Below, one piece after another: positions 14,719-23,386 of a DNA stretch of 34,731 bases. The notes under the pieces are model-generated. The model ran no database searches. It saw only the letters and a list, made by a program, of their open reading frames with translations, and was not told where the DNA came from. The DNA comes from CAYSIX01 sp964431205 (GTDB lineage Bacteria; Planctomycetota; Phycisphaerae; Phycisphaerales; Phycisphaeraceae), in NCBI GenBank assembly GCA_964431205.1, contig CAYSIX010000007.1, positions 1 to 34,731 of the forward strand, written 5' to 3'. Every line of letters begins with the position of its first letter. Position 1 is the stretch's first letter. Position numbers and translations under genes: made by a program.

Positions 14719-16584
14719 ATGACGCAGGCGGCCGCGAGGACGTGGATCGATCGGCTCTGGCCGGTGGTGCTGCTGGGCATCGTGGCGGCGGTGTTCGCGC
14801 GGGGGTGGGACAACCCGTTCGTGTTCGACGACCTGGGCGGGATCCGCGACAACGTGCACATCCGATCGCTGTGGCCGCTGAGCGAGTCGCTGGACGCGCC
14901 GCGGGAGACGCCGCCGTACGGCCGACCGGTGGTGGCGTGGTCGCTGGCGCTGACGTACGCGGTGTGCGGGCTGCAGCCGTGGGGGTATCACCTGTTCAGC
15001 GTGCTGGTGCACGCGGCGAACGCGTTGCTGGTGTTCGCCGTGGTGCGGTGGGCGTTGCGGCGTGGGGGGCCGGTGGCGTTGGCCGGGCGTGCGACCTGGC
15101 CGGCGCTGGCGATCGCGTCGCTGTGGGCGGTGCACCCGTTGCAGACCGAGAGCGTGGCGTACGCGAGCCAGCGGACCGAGCTGCTGTTCGCGTTCTTTCT
15201 GCTGCTGACGCTGTGGGCGGTGATCCGCGGGGCGTTGTCGACGCGTCGAAGCATCGGCTGGTACGCCCTGACGGTGTTCGCCTGCGCGCTGGGCATGGCG
15301 AGCAAGGAGTCGATGGTGGTGGCGCCGCTGGTGGTGCTGCTGTACGACCGTGCGTTTCTGGCCGAGTCGTGGCGGGCGTTGTGGCGGCGTCGCTGGCCGG
15401 TGTACGTGGGCCTGGCGCTGACGTGGGCGATCCTGATCGCGCTGGTGGTGGCGTTCCCGCGGTCGCGGTCGGCCGGCTTCGCCCACGGCGAGACGACGGG
15501 CATCACCGCCTGGACCTACCTGCTCACGCAGGCGAACGTGATCACTCATTACCTGACGCAGGTGTTCTGGCCGACGCGGCTGTCGATCGACCCGCACTTC
15601 GAGGTGGCGCAGACGGTCGGCGAGGCGATGCCCGGCGGGGCGCTGCTGGTGGTGCTGCTGATCGCGACCGGGATCGCGCTGGCGCGGGCGCCGCGTTGGG
15701 GCGTGCTGGGGGCGTGGTTCTTTCTGCTGCTGGCGCCGTCGTCGAGCGTGGTGCCGATCGTGACGGAGATCGCCGCCGAGCGACGGATGTACCTGCCGCT
15801 GCTGGCGATCGTGGCGGTGGCGTTCGCGGGGTTGTGGCGTGTGGCGTCGTGGTCGACGGCGCGGCCGATCGCGGTGACCGCGGGCGTGCTGGCGGCGCTG
15901 ACGGCGGTGGCGGGCGTGGTCAGCGTCGATCGGCTGGGGGATTACGAGACGGCGATCGGGCTGTACGAGGACGCGGTGGCCAAGTTCCCGCAGAGCCGGC
16001 GGGCGCGGCGGAACCTGGCGGCGTGGTACGTTGAGGAGAACCAGTATGACAAGGCGCTGAAGCTGCTGCTGGAGCTCCAGCACGAGTACCCCGGCGACGG
16101 GGTAGTGCAGCACTACCTGGGCAAGGCGCTGGTGCAGACGGGGCGGGTCGAAGAGGCGTTGCCGCACTTCGCCCGGGCATACCGCGTCGCGCCGGAGGAC
16201 CTGCTGAACCTCAACGCGTTCGGCAGTGCGCTGGCGCGGCTGGGCGAGTACGACAAGGCCGAGCAGTTGCTGCGACGCGCGATCGAGCTGGAGCCCCGCT
16301 TCGCCCCGGCGTACGACAACCTGGCGCGGCTGCACCGCGACCGGGGCGACTGGGCCGAGGCCGAGCGGTACTGGCGAAGTTTCCTCGAGCACGACCCGGA
16401 CAACGCCGTGGGGCACAACGACCTGGGCATCGCGCTGGCGCAACAGGGCCGGCTCGACGAGGCGATCGAGCGGTTCCACGAGGCCGTCTCGCTCGACCCG
16501 GATTTCGAGGACGCACGGCACAACCTCGAGCGGGCGCTGCGACTGGCCGAGCGCCGGGGGCGCGAGCCAGATCCCGGGCCTTGA
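14719..16584 (+). CDS. TMTC-like GT-C membrane protein with C-terminal TPR repeats
   Basis: The product is 621 residues from ATG 14719; ATG 14707 is possible and adds four. A TATGAT hexamer ends seven bases before 14719. The N-terminal two thirds are hydrophobic with about ten helices: helix 1 (LWPVVLLGIVAAVFARGW) leads to NPFVFDDLGGIRDN, the acidic first loop typical of GT-C protein O-mannosyltransferases and TMTC proteins, then YHLFSVLVHAANALLVF and PLQTESVAYASQRTELL. From about residue 415 come five or six TPR units (NLAAWYVEENQYDKAL, GSALARLGEYDKAEQLL, LGIALAQQGRLDEAIERF). The likely job is transfer of a lipid-linked sugar to an exported protein, the TPRs gripping a partner, but no bacterial homologue has a function I can name. 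It is divergent from dapB. Confidence 0.85.
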   Translation: MTQAAARTWIDRLWPVVLLGIVAAVFARGWDNPFVFDDLGGIRDNVHIRSLWPLSESLDAPRETPPYGRPVVAWSLALTYAVCGLQPWGYHLFSVLVHAANALLVFAVVRWALRRGGPVALAGRATWPALAIASLWAVHPLQTESVAYASQRTELLFAFFLLLTLWAVIRGALSTRRSIGWYALTVFACALGMASKESMVVAPLVVLLYDRAFLAESWRALWRRRWPVYVGLALTWAILIALVVAFPRSRSAGFAHGETTGITAWTYLLTQANVITHYLTQVFWPTRLSIDPHFEVAQTVGEAMPGGALLVVLLIATGIALARAPRWGVLGAWFFLLLAPSSSVVPIVTEIAAERRMYLPLLAIVAVAFAGLWRVASWSTARPIAVTAGVLAALTAVAGVVSVDRLGDYETAIGLYEDAVAKFPQSRRARRNLAAWYVEENQYDKALKLLLELQHEYPGDGVVQHYLGKALVQTGRVEEALPHFARAYRVAPEDLLNLNAFGSALARLGEYDKAEQLLRRAIELEPRFAPAYDNLARLHRDRGDWAEAERYWRSFLEHDPDNAVGHNDLGIALAQQGRLDEAIERFHEAVSLDPDFEDARHNLERALRLAERRGREPDPGP

Positions 16585-16623
16585 AACGAACACCCCCCCT
16601 CGCAGGTCAAATCACAAGCCGCA

Positions 16624-16673
16624 CCCTGAGCCCCAGCGAAGGGTCGGATCCGGCCCTTCGCTCGGGTTCAGGG
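16624..16673. terminator. Long imperfect inverted repeat between convergent genes
   Basis: Two 22-base arms (starting CCCTGAGCCCCAGCGAAGGG, ending CTTCGCTCGGGTTCAGGG) surround GGATCC with three mismatches. The repeat lies 39 bases past the TPR gene stop and 52 bases before the stop of the minus-strand zinc-ribbon gene. It may end transcription from both sides, although neither side has a U-run. The motif also resembles dispersed palindromes of the CCCTTCG...CGAAGGG type. Confidence 0.5.
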
Positions 16674-16725
16674 CACGGCCTCACGCCCACGTGAGATTCC
16701 AACAAGGTGCCGCAGCGAAGCTCGC

Positions 16726-16959
16726 CTACGCCCGATCCTTCAGCCCCTCGACCCCCGCCGCCTCGGCGCACGCGCCGCAGCAGAAATACCGGTCCCCCGC
16801 CTCGAGCCCGTGCCCGATGATCGCCACCCCGCACTGATCGCACCGCGGCGCCAGGGTCGCGATCGCACACTCGAAGCTGTCGAACACGTGGCTCTTGCCG
16901 TCCTGCACCACCTCGAACGCCTTGTCGTAGTCGTTTCCGCACCGTTCACACGTCGGCAT
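16726..16959 (-). CDS. Small Cys-rich zinc-ribbon protein
   Basis: The product is 77 residues, with no signal peptide. Four Cys pairs or singles are arranged as zinc-binding knuckles: Cys4-x2-Cys7, Cys31, Cys40-x2-Cys43 and Cys60-Cys61-x2-Cys64, with His24 and His50 available. The strings TCERCGNDYDKAF, HVFDSFECAIATLAP and CGVAIIGHGLEAG occur in a widespread uncharacterised bacterial family often labelled metallothionein-like or zinc-ribbon. A metal-storage or regulatory role is inferred from composition only. It precedes the PRC-barrel and BON genes, all on the minus strand, but with gaps that suggest separate transcripts. Confidence 0.82.
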   Translation of the reverse strand: MPTCERCGNDYDKAFEVVQDGKSHVFDSFECAIATLAPRCDQCGVAIIGHGLEAGDRYFCCGACAEAAGVEGLKDRA

Positions 16960-17034
16960 CGTCGCTCCCTTTCATCTCGGCTTGCCCGCGAGAAACCCGT
17001 CCGCGTTCTTTCGTCGCTTCGGGACCCGCCCCGC

Positions 17035-17808
17035 TCAGCCGCCGTGGGCGGCCTCGGTCTCCCGCCAGTAGGCGCGCCGGCCGTGGAAGTCGTACAGCCG
17101 CTGCTCGTACTCGCGGTTCACCGGCATGTTCGGGTCATACGCCGGGCTGTCCTGGACCTGCTGCCGCGTCAGCTCCAGACTGACCTGACGGCCGTCCCAG
17201 TCGATGTCGCGGCACCAGTCCGGCGCGACGAGCACCTTCTTGCCCGGCAGCCAGTCGCGCGTGTCCACGACCAGGTAACGGATCGACCACGAATCGATGT
17301 CGCCGATGAACGCCTCGACGTGCCCGATGCGCCCGTCATTCGCCTTGACGTGATATCCCGTGACCTCGCGGACGCTGCGCAGGTTCGGGTCCTCGCCGCG
17401 CTGCTCGGGCGGCGGCTCGACGGGCGGGGGCGTCTCGGCCGCGACGTGCATCGGCGGGACGCCCGCCATCGGGTTCATCTCCATTCGCCAGTACGGCGAC
17501 CACCCGTAATACGCCACCAGCTTCTCCTCCTGCTGACGCGACACCGGCCGGTCCGCCGCCAGCTCCGGGCTCTGCTCGATCTGCTCGCACGTCAACTCCA
17601 CCTTCACCCGCCGACGCTCCCCGTCCGCGGACGAGACCGCCTCCGGGCTCAGCAGCACCTTCCGCCCGGGCAGCCACGAGCCCGTGTCCGCCACCAGGTA
17701 ACGCACCGACCACGCCCGATCATCGAACAGAAAGTCGTGCACGTGCCCGATCCGCCCGTCCGTCGCGTTCAGCTCGTAGCCGATGATGTCGTTGAGTGTT
17801 CGCAGCAT
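17035..17808 (-). CDS. Double PRC-barrel domain protein
   Basis: The product is 257 residues. ATG 17808 is preceded by AGGAG. There are two PRC-barrel copies: residues 1-80 (MLRTLNDIIGYELNATDGRIGHVHDFLFDDRAW...VRYLVADTGSWLPGRKVLLSPEAV) and about 150-230 (LRSVREVTGYHVKANDGRIGHVEAFIGDIDSW...IRYLVVDTRDWLPGKKVLVAP). Each is followed by a short helical segment with E/QxxxxSP that leads to a Tyr/Trp-rich piece. PRC barrels are small beta-barrel adaptors found in photosynthetic reaction centres, RimM and many stress-related soil bacteria proteins; this two-copy cytoplasmic layout is common next to BON or stress genes, but no specific activity is known. It lies just downstream of the BON gene, same strand. 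Confidence 0.9.
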   Translation of the reverse strand: MLRTLNDIIGYELNATDGRIGHVHDFLFDDRAWSVRYLVADTGSWLPGRKVLLSPEAVSSADGERRRVKVELTCEQIEQSPELAADRPVSRQQEEKLVAYYGWSPYWRMEMNPMAGVPPMHVAAETPPPVEPPPEQRGEDPNLRSVREVTGYHVKANDGRIGHVEAFIGDIDSWSIRYLVVDTRDWLPGKKVLVAPDWCRDIDWDGRQVSLELTRQQVQDSPAYDPNMPVNREYEQRLYDFHGRRAYWRETEAAHGG

Positions 17809-18021
17809 GACAGGCTCCTGACCGCCCCGGGATGTAATCGTCCGTTGTACCGTCTCAGGCTGTTGGATTATTCTCGTGCCGAGGCGTTGAGGCAATGTGT
17901 TGTTTCGTCGAGAGTTCGTGCCGTCGCGGCGCCGGTCGGGCGCCGCCCGCGCACGTCGTACGGCCGCGCCACCCGGCGCGGCCGCACGATCGATCGCAGA
18001 TCTTGTCCTTGACCTTGCCGG

Positions 18022-19659
18022 TTACTGACCCGTATTGGGGCCGTACTCGATTTTCAGGTCGTTGTTGACAACCCGGGCGCCGCCCTCGCGGGCGTTCTCG
18101 GCGGCCGCCTGACGCTCCGACCACGTGTCCACGGTCCCGGTCAGCGTCGCGACACCGTCATCGACGCTCACCGTCACCTCGTCGCTGTCCACGAAGGGAC
18201 TCCACCAAAGCTCGTCACGGATCTGCTCGGCGATCTGCCAGTCCTCGCGGATGTCGCTGATGCCGGGCGCCTCGTATCCGAACCAGTCGTACCCGTAGAA
18301 GTCAAAGTCGTCGACGTACGGGTCGTAGGTGATCGGCGGCGGGGACTCGTCGCGAACGGTGAGGTAGTTGTTCACGTCTGTCGCCCCGGCCACGCTGGCG
18401 ACGGCGTTCTCGGCCTGCATCTTCTCGTAGGTCGAATCGACCGTCCCGCTCAGCGACACCTCGCCGTCGTACACCGCCACGTCCACCTCAAACCGATTCA
18501 CGTAGGGGTCGCGCTCCAGCGCGGCGCGTGCCGCTTCGGCGATCGACTCGTCCGTCATCGCGGGCGCGAGCACGTCGATCCAGTTCCGCACGCGGTACAC
18601 GCCGATGGCGTTCCTCGCCGTCTGCGCCGCCGCACGGCGCGCCTCGACCGACGGCACGTCACCGGTGAGCGTCACGGTGCCGTCTTCGACGGCGACCTGC
18701 ACGTTGTAAGAGGACACGCGGGGGTCATACACCATCGCGTCTCGCACCGCCTGCTCGATCGCCTCGTCGCTCTTGTCCACGTACTTGTCCTTGCGGAACT
18801 TCTCGTCGCGGGCCCAGCTCTCGACCCTCAGGGCGTCGGCGCTCACGTCGTTGACGCCGATCACCCACGCCGACGTCTGGGCCAGACGCTTCTCCGCCGC
18901 GCTGCCGACCGTCCCGGACAAGGTGACGTTGCCGTCATCGACCGCGACGTCAATCAGCGCGTCATCGATCCGCACGTCCCATCGCAGCGCTTCACGGATG
19001 TCGGCGGCGATGTCCGCGTCGGTCCGCTCGACCGTGTACTCGACGTCGATGTTGTTCACCACCGATCGTACGCCGATCACGCCCTTGGCCACGCGCTCGG
19101 ACAGTTGCTTCTCCTGCCACGACTCGACCGTGCCCTGAAGCGTCACCACCCCGTCGTCGACCCGGACACGCACGTCAAACGATTCGGTCGCCGGGTTCGC
19201 TCCCAAGGCCGTGGTGACGTCGTCGGCGATCCGGCTATCGGATCGCTCCACCGCCGGCTCGACCTTGATCTGATTCACGACTGCCCGCACGCCCTTGACC
19301 GTTTCGGCGATCGCCAAGGCGCGATCCTTGGCCAGCACGTGGCTGACCCGCCCGGTCAGCGTCGCGATGCCATCCGCGACGGTCACGTCCACCCGCGTGG
19401 AGGGGACGGCCTGATCGATGGTCAGCTCGCTCTCGATCGTCTCGGCGATGTTGGCGTCGGTCAGCCGTGTCTGATCCTCAGTCTCCTGAGCCGCAACCAT
19501 TGTCGCGGGAGCGATGCCGGCCAACGCGATCACGCCCGCGCAAAACCATCTCAAGCTCACCGCCCGCCACAACCATTCACTTCTTCTTCGGTTCCTTCCG
19601 CGGACTCCCCGGCCGTCGCGTTCGTTTGTGCGTCGCTTCCTGTGATGCATTTGATGCAT
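18022..19659 (-). CDS. Exported protein with six BON domains
   Basis: The product is 545 residues. ATG 19659 is preceded by AAGGAG. The N-terminus has a long, basic n-region and a hydrophobic h-region (WFCAGVIALAGIAPATMVAAQ), so it is exported. Six BON domains follow in tandem; each has the pattern (D/E)xxIAxxIxxxL, a V-x-V-DG-x-(V/A)-(T/S)-L-x-G-x-V strand pair and a closing (V)xNxIxV. The first five end near residue 430; an acidic, Tyr-rich linker (YDPYVDDFDFYGYDWFGYEA) separates them from the sixth. BON domains are thought to bind phospholipid or hold the envelope, as in OsmY. Six copies are more than OsmY's two. A periplasmic, envelope-stress role is inferred, supported by its PRC-barrel neighbour. 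Confidence 0.9.
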   Translation of the reverse strand: MHQMHHRKRRTNERDGRGVRGRNRRRSEWLWRAVSLRWFCAGVIALAGIAPATMVAAQETEDQTRLTDANIAETIESELTIDQAVPSTRVDVTVADGIATLTGRVSHVLAKDRALAIAETVKGVRAVVNQIKVEPAVERSDSRIADDVTTALGANPATESFDVRVRVDDGVVTLQGTVESWQEKQLSERVAKGVIGVRSVVNNIDVEYTVERTDADIAADIREALRWDVRIDDALIDVAVDDGNVTLSGTVGSAAEKRLAQTSAWVIGVNDVSADALRVESWARDEKFRKDKYVDKSDEAIEQAVRDAMVYDPRVSSYNVQVAVEDGTVTLTGDVPSVEARRAAAQTARNAIGVYRVRNWIDVLAPAMTDESIAEAARAALERDPYVNRFEVDVAVYDGEVSLSGTVDSTYEKMQAENAVASVAGATDVNNYLTVRDESPPPITYDPYVDDFDFYGYDWFGYEAPGISDIREDWQIAEQIRDELWWSPFVDSDEVTVSVDDGVATLTGTVDTWSERQAAAENAREGGARVVNNDLKIEYGPNTGQ

Positions 19660-20164
19660 TTCTGCTCCTTTCGATTCGATCGATGTCCGGCCGGCGCCGA
19701 CGACTTCACAAAAGCACATCGCCGGCCGAGCCTTCGGCCGCCTGGTAACACAACATCGTTCACTTCCTGATCGCCCGGACGCTCCGGGCAGCCGCAGGTT
19801 CCTCCGCGACCGAGCGGCTGCGGGCCTGGCACGAACTGATCCGCCCTCGCCACCCTCTACTGATCTGTTACGAACGCTACGGCGCGCCGTTCGGCCGATC
19901 AAGGCATTCTCGCCACATATTGGTTGAGTCATACGTCTGAAGAGAAAGACAACAGCCGCTCTTGCCACGCCCGGCTCGGCGGCGCGCCGCGTTGATCGAC
20001 GTCGGACCGCACGAGGGGATACCGCGCCGGTCGAGCCGCGACGGGCCGCGGGTGCCCCGGCGCCGACCGCGTGCCAATGATCGACCGGCTATGATGGGCG
20101 GCGTGTCGGCGTGCGAGCCGAACGCGGCGGCAGGACGCGACAGATCAGCCGCGAGGGTGCGCCC
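19660..20164. other. Divergent intergenic region with two hairpins, 505 bp
   Basis: This lies between the BON gene (minus) and the antiporter (plus). Two perfect hairpins fall in the likely 5' leader of the BON gene: 19723-19740 (CGGCCGA/TCGGCCG) and 19773-19789 (GCCCGGA/TCCGGGC). A weak minus-strand promoter, TTGATC with TAGCGT 17 bases on, lies near 19874-19902. On the plus strand, TATGAT at 20090-20095 is a possible -10 for the antiporter, without a good -35. No gene is supported here. Confidence 0.4.
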
Positions 20165-22047
20165 ATGGAAACGAAGCTGATGGTCGGGCTGACGCTGGTG
20201 ATCGTGCTCGGCATCGCCGCGCAGTGGCTGGCGTGGCGGGTCAAGGTCCCGGCGATCCTGGTGCTGCTGGTGGTCGGGTTCGTGGTCGGGCCGATCAGTG
20301 ACGCGGCCTTCGGCGAGGCGTGGTTGGCGCCCGACGAGCTGCTGGGCCCGCTGCTGTTCCCGTTCGTGTCGCTGGCGGTGGCGGTGATCCTGTTCGAGGG
20401 CGGGCTGAGCCTGAAGCTCTCGGAGCTGCGTCAGATCGGCCGTGGGCTGCGCGGTCTGATCACGGTGGGGGTGGTGGTGACTTGGGCGGGGGCGACGACG
20501 GCGGCGCACTACCTGATCGGGATGGACTGGCCGCTGGCGACGCTTCTGGGCGCGATTCTGGTGGTGACGGGCCCGACGGTGATCGGGCCGCTGCTGCGTC
20601 AGGTCCGGCCCGGCCCGCAGGTCGGCTCGCTGCTGAAGTGGGAGGGGATGCTCAACGACCCGCTGGGGGCGATCCTGGCGGTGCTGGTGTTCNNNNNNNN
20701 NNGTACGACGGCACGGCGCGCGGCCGCCGCTTCGGCTCGGCGCACGCGGTGGCGGGGGTCGAGCGGGCGTCGCTGGACATCCTGGTGGCGATCGCGCTGG
20801 CGCTGGTGTGCGGGCTGGGGATCGGCGCGCTGGCGGCGGGCCTGGTGATCCTGCCGCTGCGACGGTTCTGGGTGCCGGACTTCCTGCAAAGCCCGGTGAC
20901 GCTGGCGATCGCGGTGCTGGCGTTTGCGCTGAGCAACCTGGTCCAGCACGAATCGGGCCTGCTGACGGTGACGATCATGGGCATGCTCCTGGCGAACCAG
21001 CGGTGGGTGACGGTCCGGCACATCATCGAGTTCAAGGAAAACCTGCGGGTGCTGCTGATCGCGAGCCTGTTCGTCCTGCTGGCGGCGCGTCTGGACGCCG
21101 AGGCGATCGGGCGGATCGACGGCTGGAGCCTGGCGTTCCTGGCGGTGATCATGTTCGTGGTCCGGCCGGTGGCGGTGGCGCTGGCGACGCTGGGCAGCGA
21201 GCTGAACTGGCGGCAGCGTCTGTGGGTGGGGCTGGTGGCGCCGCGTGGGATCGTGGCGGCGGCGGTGTCGTCGATCTTCGCGCTGTCGCTGAGCGGGGCG
21301 AACTACACCGGCGCGGGCGACCTGATGCCGCACACGTTCCTGGTGATCATCGGCACGATCGTGTTCTGCGGGGTCTTCGCCGGGCCGATGGCGCGGTGGC
21401 TGGGCCTGTCCGCGGGCGAGCTGCGCGGGCTGCTGATCATGGGCGCGCACCCGTGGGCGCGTGAGATCGCCGCGACGCTGCGCAAGGAGGGCTTCGAGCC
21501 GATCCTCGTGGACACCAACCGCGCCAACGTCGCCGCCGCCCGGCTCTCCGGCCTGCCCGCGCGGCACGGGTCGCTGCTCTCCGAGGACGTCCAGGCCTCC
21601 ATCGATTTCACCGGCCTGCGCTCCCTGCTCGCGCTGACGCCCAACGACGAGGCCAACACCCTCGCCGCCGACACCCTCGCCGATGACCTCGACCGCAAGG
21701 AGGTCTTCCAGCTCGTCGGCGTCGAGGCCAAGCCCGGCTCCGAACGCAAGACCCCCTCCAGCCACCGCGGACGCGAGCTGTTCGCCAAGGACGCCACCTT
21801 CGAATCCGTCGCCCGCCGGTTCGAGAACGGACGCATCAAGGTCACCCGCCTGACCGACACCTTCGATATGGACGCGTTTCGCCGTCGATACGGCGATCGC
21901 GCCCTGCCCCTGTTCCTGATCGGCGAGCAGGGCGAGTTCATGCCCATGACCGTCAACGACACCCGCAAGCCCCAGCCCGGCCACCGGCTGGTCAGCGTGA
22001 TCGACAACGAGGCGATCAACAGCAGCGAGCCGCCGACCTCCTCCTGA
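20165..22047 (+). CDS. CPA1-type cation:proton antiporter with TrkA-N-like domain, interrupted by an N gap
   Basis: ATG 20165 follows GAGGG and opens MKLMVG-type membrane sequence. The N-terminal part (20165-20692) has about six helices and the family segments ILFEGGLSLKLSEL and KWEGMLNDPLGAI, whose acidic and NDP residues belong to the ion path. After 10 N the protein resumes in another frame (20703-22047) with FLQSPVTLAIAV, ESGLLTVTIMGMLLAN, EFKENLRVLLIASLFVLLAARL and VAPRGIVAAAVSS. A cytoplasmic nucleotide-binding-like domain (LLIMGAHPWAREIAATLRKEGFEPILVDTN) of TrkA-N type follows, then a C-terminal extension with VTRLTDTFD and LFLIGEQGEFMPM. It should exchange Na+ or K+ for protons across the inner membrane, gated by a bound nucleotide. 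The frame change lies at the gap, so it is an assembly matter and not a proven mutation. Confidence 0.85.
20693..20702. other. Assembly gap of 10 N
   Basis: Ten unknown bases sit inside the antiporter gene. The upstream codons begin at positions equal to 2 modulo 3 and the downstream ones at 1 modulo 3, so a real gap of length 2 modulo 3 would restore one continuous protein. The number 10 is likely a scaffolder placeholder. Confidence 0.95.
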
Positions 22048-22080
22048 TAAGGCGCGCGACAACGACACCAACACGGAACA

Positions 22081-22187
22081 GCCGCGAGGCAACGCCTCGC
22101 GGACGTCAGCGCACGCGTGGGTGGCACGTGGTCCGATCGACCGGCACCGTCGTGCGCGTCACACAGCCGCGAGGCAGCGCCTCGCGG
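22081..22187. repeat. REP-like unit, copy 4 (hybrid)
   Basis: Hairpin A at 22082-22102 is perfect. The internal sequence matches other units up to CGTGCGCGTC at offset 69, as in copy 2. Then, instead of hairpin B, a second A-type hairpin follows (22167-22187, CCGCGAGGC/GCCTCGCGG around AGC). It lies 34 bases after the antiporter stop and 146 bases before hflK. Confidence 0.88.
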
Positions 22188-22333
22188 ACTCGCAGCCTCG
22201 CGAGATCCCGCCGCCGCCGTCGCATCAATGCGCTGCGTCGCGACAATCGCTCAACGCCACGCCCTGATTCGGTTACGATGCGTTCGGTCAGACCGTCCGA
22301 GACCACCTCACGCGACCCGAGAAGGGACAGGCC

Positions 22334-23386
22334 ATGAGACTCCGCGGCACGCCCGATCAGGACTTCGAATCCTTCGCACGCGAGTTCGCCCAGCGGCTGC
22401 GCGGCACGCTCATCGTCGCGGCGATCGTCCTCGTCGTGCTCGTCGTCGGCGTGTTCACCAGCTTCTACACCGTCGCGCCCGAGGGCGAGGCCGTGGTCAA
22501 GCGCTTCGGCGCGGTGGTCCGCACCGTCGGGCCGGGCCTGCACTTCAAGTGGCCCTACTGGATCGAGACGGCGACGTTCGTGCCCACGCGGCGCGTGCTC
22601 AAGGAAGAGTTCGGCTTCCGCACCGTCGAGGCCGGCCAGCGCAGCCGCTACGAGAAAGGCCCGGCCCAGGAGAGCGAGTCGCTGATGCTCACCGGCGACC
22701 TGAACGTGATCGACGTCGAGTGGGTCGTGCAGTACCGCATCGACGACGCGGACAAGTGGCTGCACCGGGTCAACGACCCGCGACAGACGATCCGCGACGT
22801 CTCCGAAGCGGTCATGCGCCGCGCCGTGGGCAACCGCCTGGGCAGCGCCGCGCTGACCGAGGCCCGCCCCGAGATCGCCGAGGAGGTCAAGCAGGAGATG
22901 CAGGCGATCCTCGAGGACGGCCAGCCCGGCGGCGAGGACTACGGCATGGGCATCTTCGTCAGCTCCGTCGAGATGCAGGACGTCACCCCGCCCGACCCGG
23001 TCAAGCCCGCGTTCAACGACGTGAACAAGGCCCGGCAGGAGAAGGAGCGGCTGGTCAACGAGGCCGAGAAGCAGCGCAATCAGGTCATCCCCCGGGCCCG
23101 CGGCGAGGCCGAGCAGACCATCGCCGAGGCCGAGGCTTACCGCGCCGAACGCGTCAACGCCGCCCGCGGCGAGGCCGCCCGCTTCACCGCCATCCTCGCC
23201 GAGTACCGCAACGACCCCGACGTGACCCGCCAGCGCCTCTACCTCGAGATGGTCGACCGCGTCCTGCCGCGCGTCGGCCGACTCTACGTCATCGAGCCGG
23301 CCGGGCCCTCGCCCCTGCCCCTGCTGAACCTCGACGGCAGCAATCCCCTCTCCTCCCGCCCCGCGCAAGGAGGCAACCGACCATGA
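22334..23386 (+). CDS. hflK: HflK, SPFH-family membrane protease modulator
   Basis: The product is 350 residues. ATG 22334 follows GAAGGG. One N-terminal membrane helix (LIVAAIVLVVLVVGVFTSFYTV, residues 24-45) leads to the SPFH domain: VAPEGEAVVKRFGAVVRTVGPGLHFKWPYWIE and VIDVEWVVQYRIDD, then the long Glu/Arg/Ala coiled coil (ARQEKERLVNEAEKQRNQVIPRARGEAEQTIAEAEAYRAER). HflK and HflC form a cage in the periplasm around FtsH and tune its proteolysis. The gene overlaps hflC by four bases (ATGA). The usual N-terminal Gly/Pro-rich extension is missing or very short. ftsH is not in the window. A TACGAT hexamer at 22274-22279 could be its -10. Confidence 0.93.
   Translation: MRLRGTPDQDFESFAREFAQRLRGTLIVAAIVLVVLVVGVFTSFYTVAPEGEAVVKRFGAVVRTVGPGLHFKWPYWIETATFVPTRRVLKEEFGFRTVEAGQRSRYEKGPAQESESLMLTGDLNVIDVEWVVQYRIDDADKWLHRVNDPRQTIRDVSEAVMRRAVGNRLGSAALTEARPEIAEEVKQEMQAILEDGQPGGEDYGMGIFVSSVEMQDVTPPDPVKPAFNDVNKARQEKERLVNEAEKQRNQVIPRARGEAEQTIAEAEAYRAERVNAARGEAARFTAILAEYRNDPDVTRQRLYLEMVDRVLPRVGRLYVIEPAGPSPLPLLNLDGSNPLSSRPAQGGNRP

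Noticed and set aside
13851..16593. Long open frames on both strands over dapB and the GT-C/TPR gene (for example 13851-16034 plus, 13879-16593 minus)
   Set aside because: Gly/Arg/Val-rich shadows with no family motif; dapB and the TPR protein explain the sequence.
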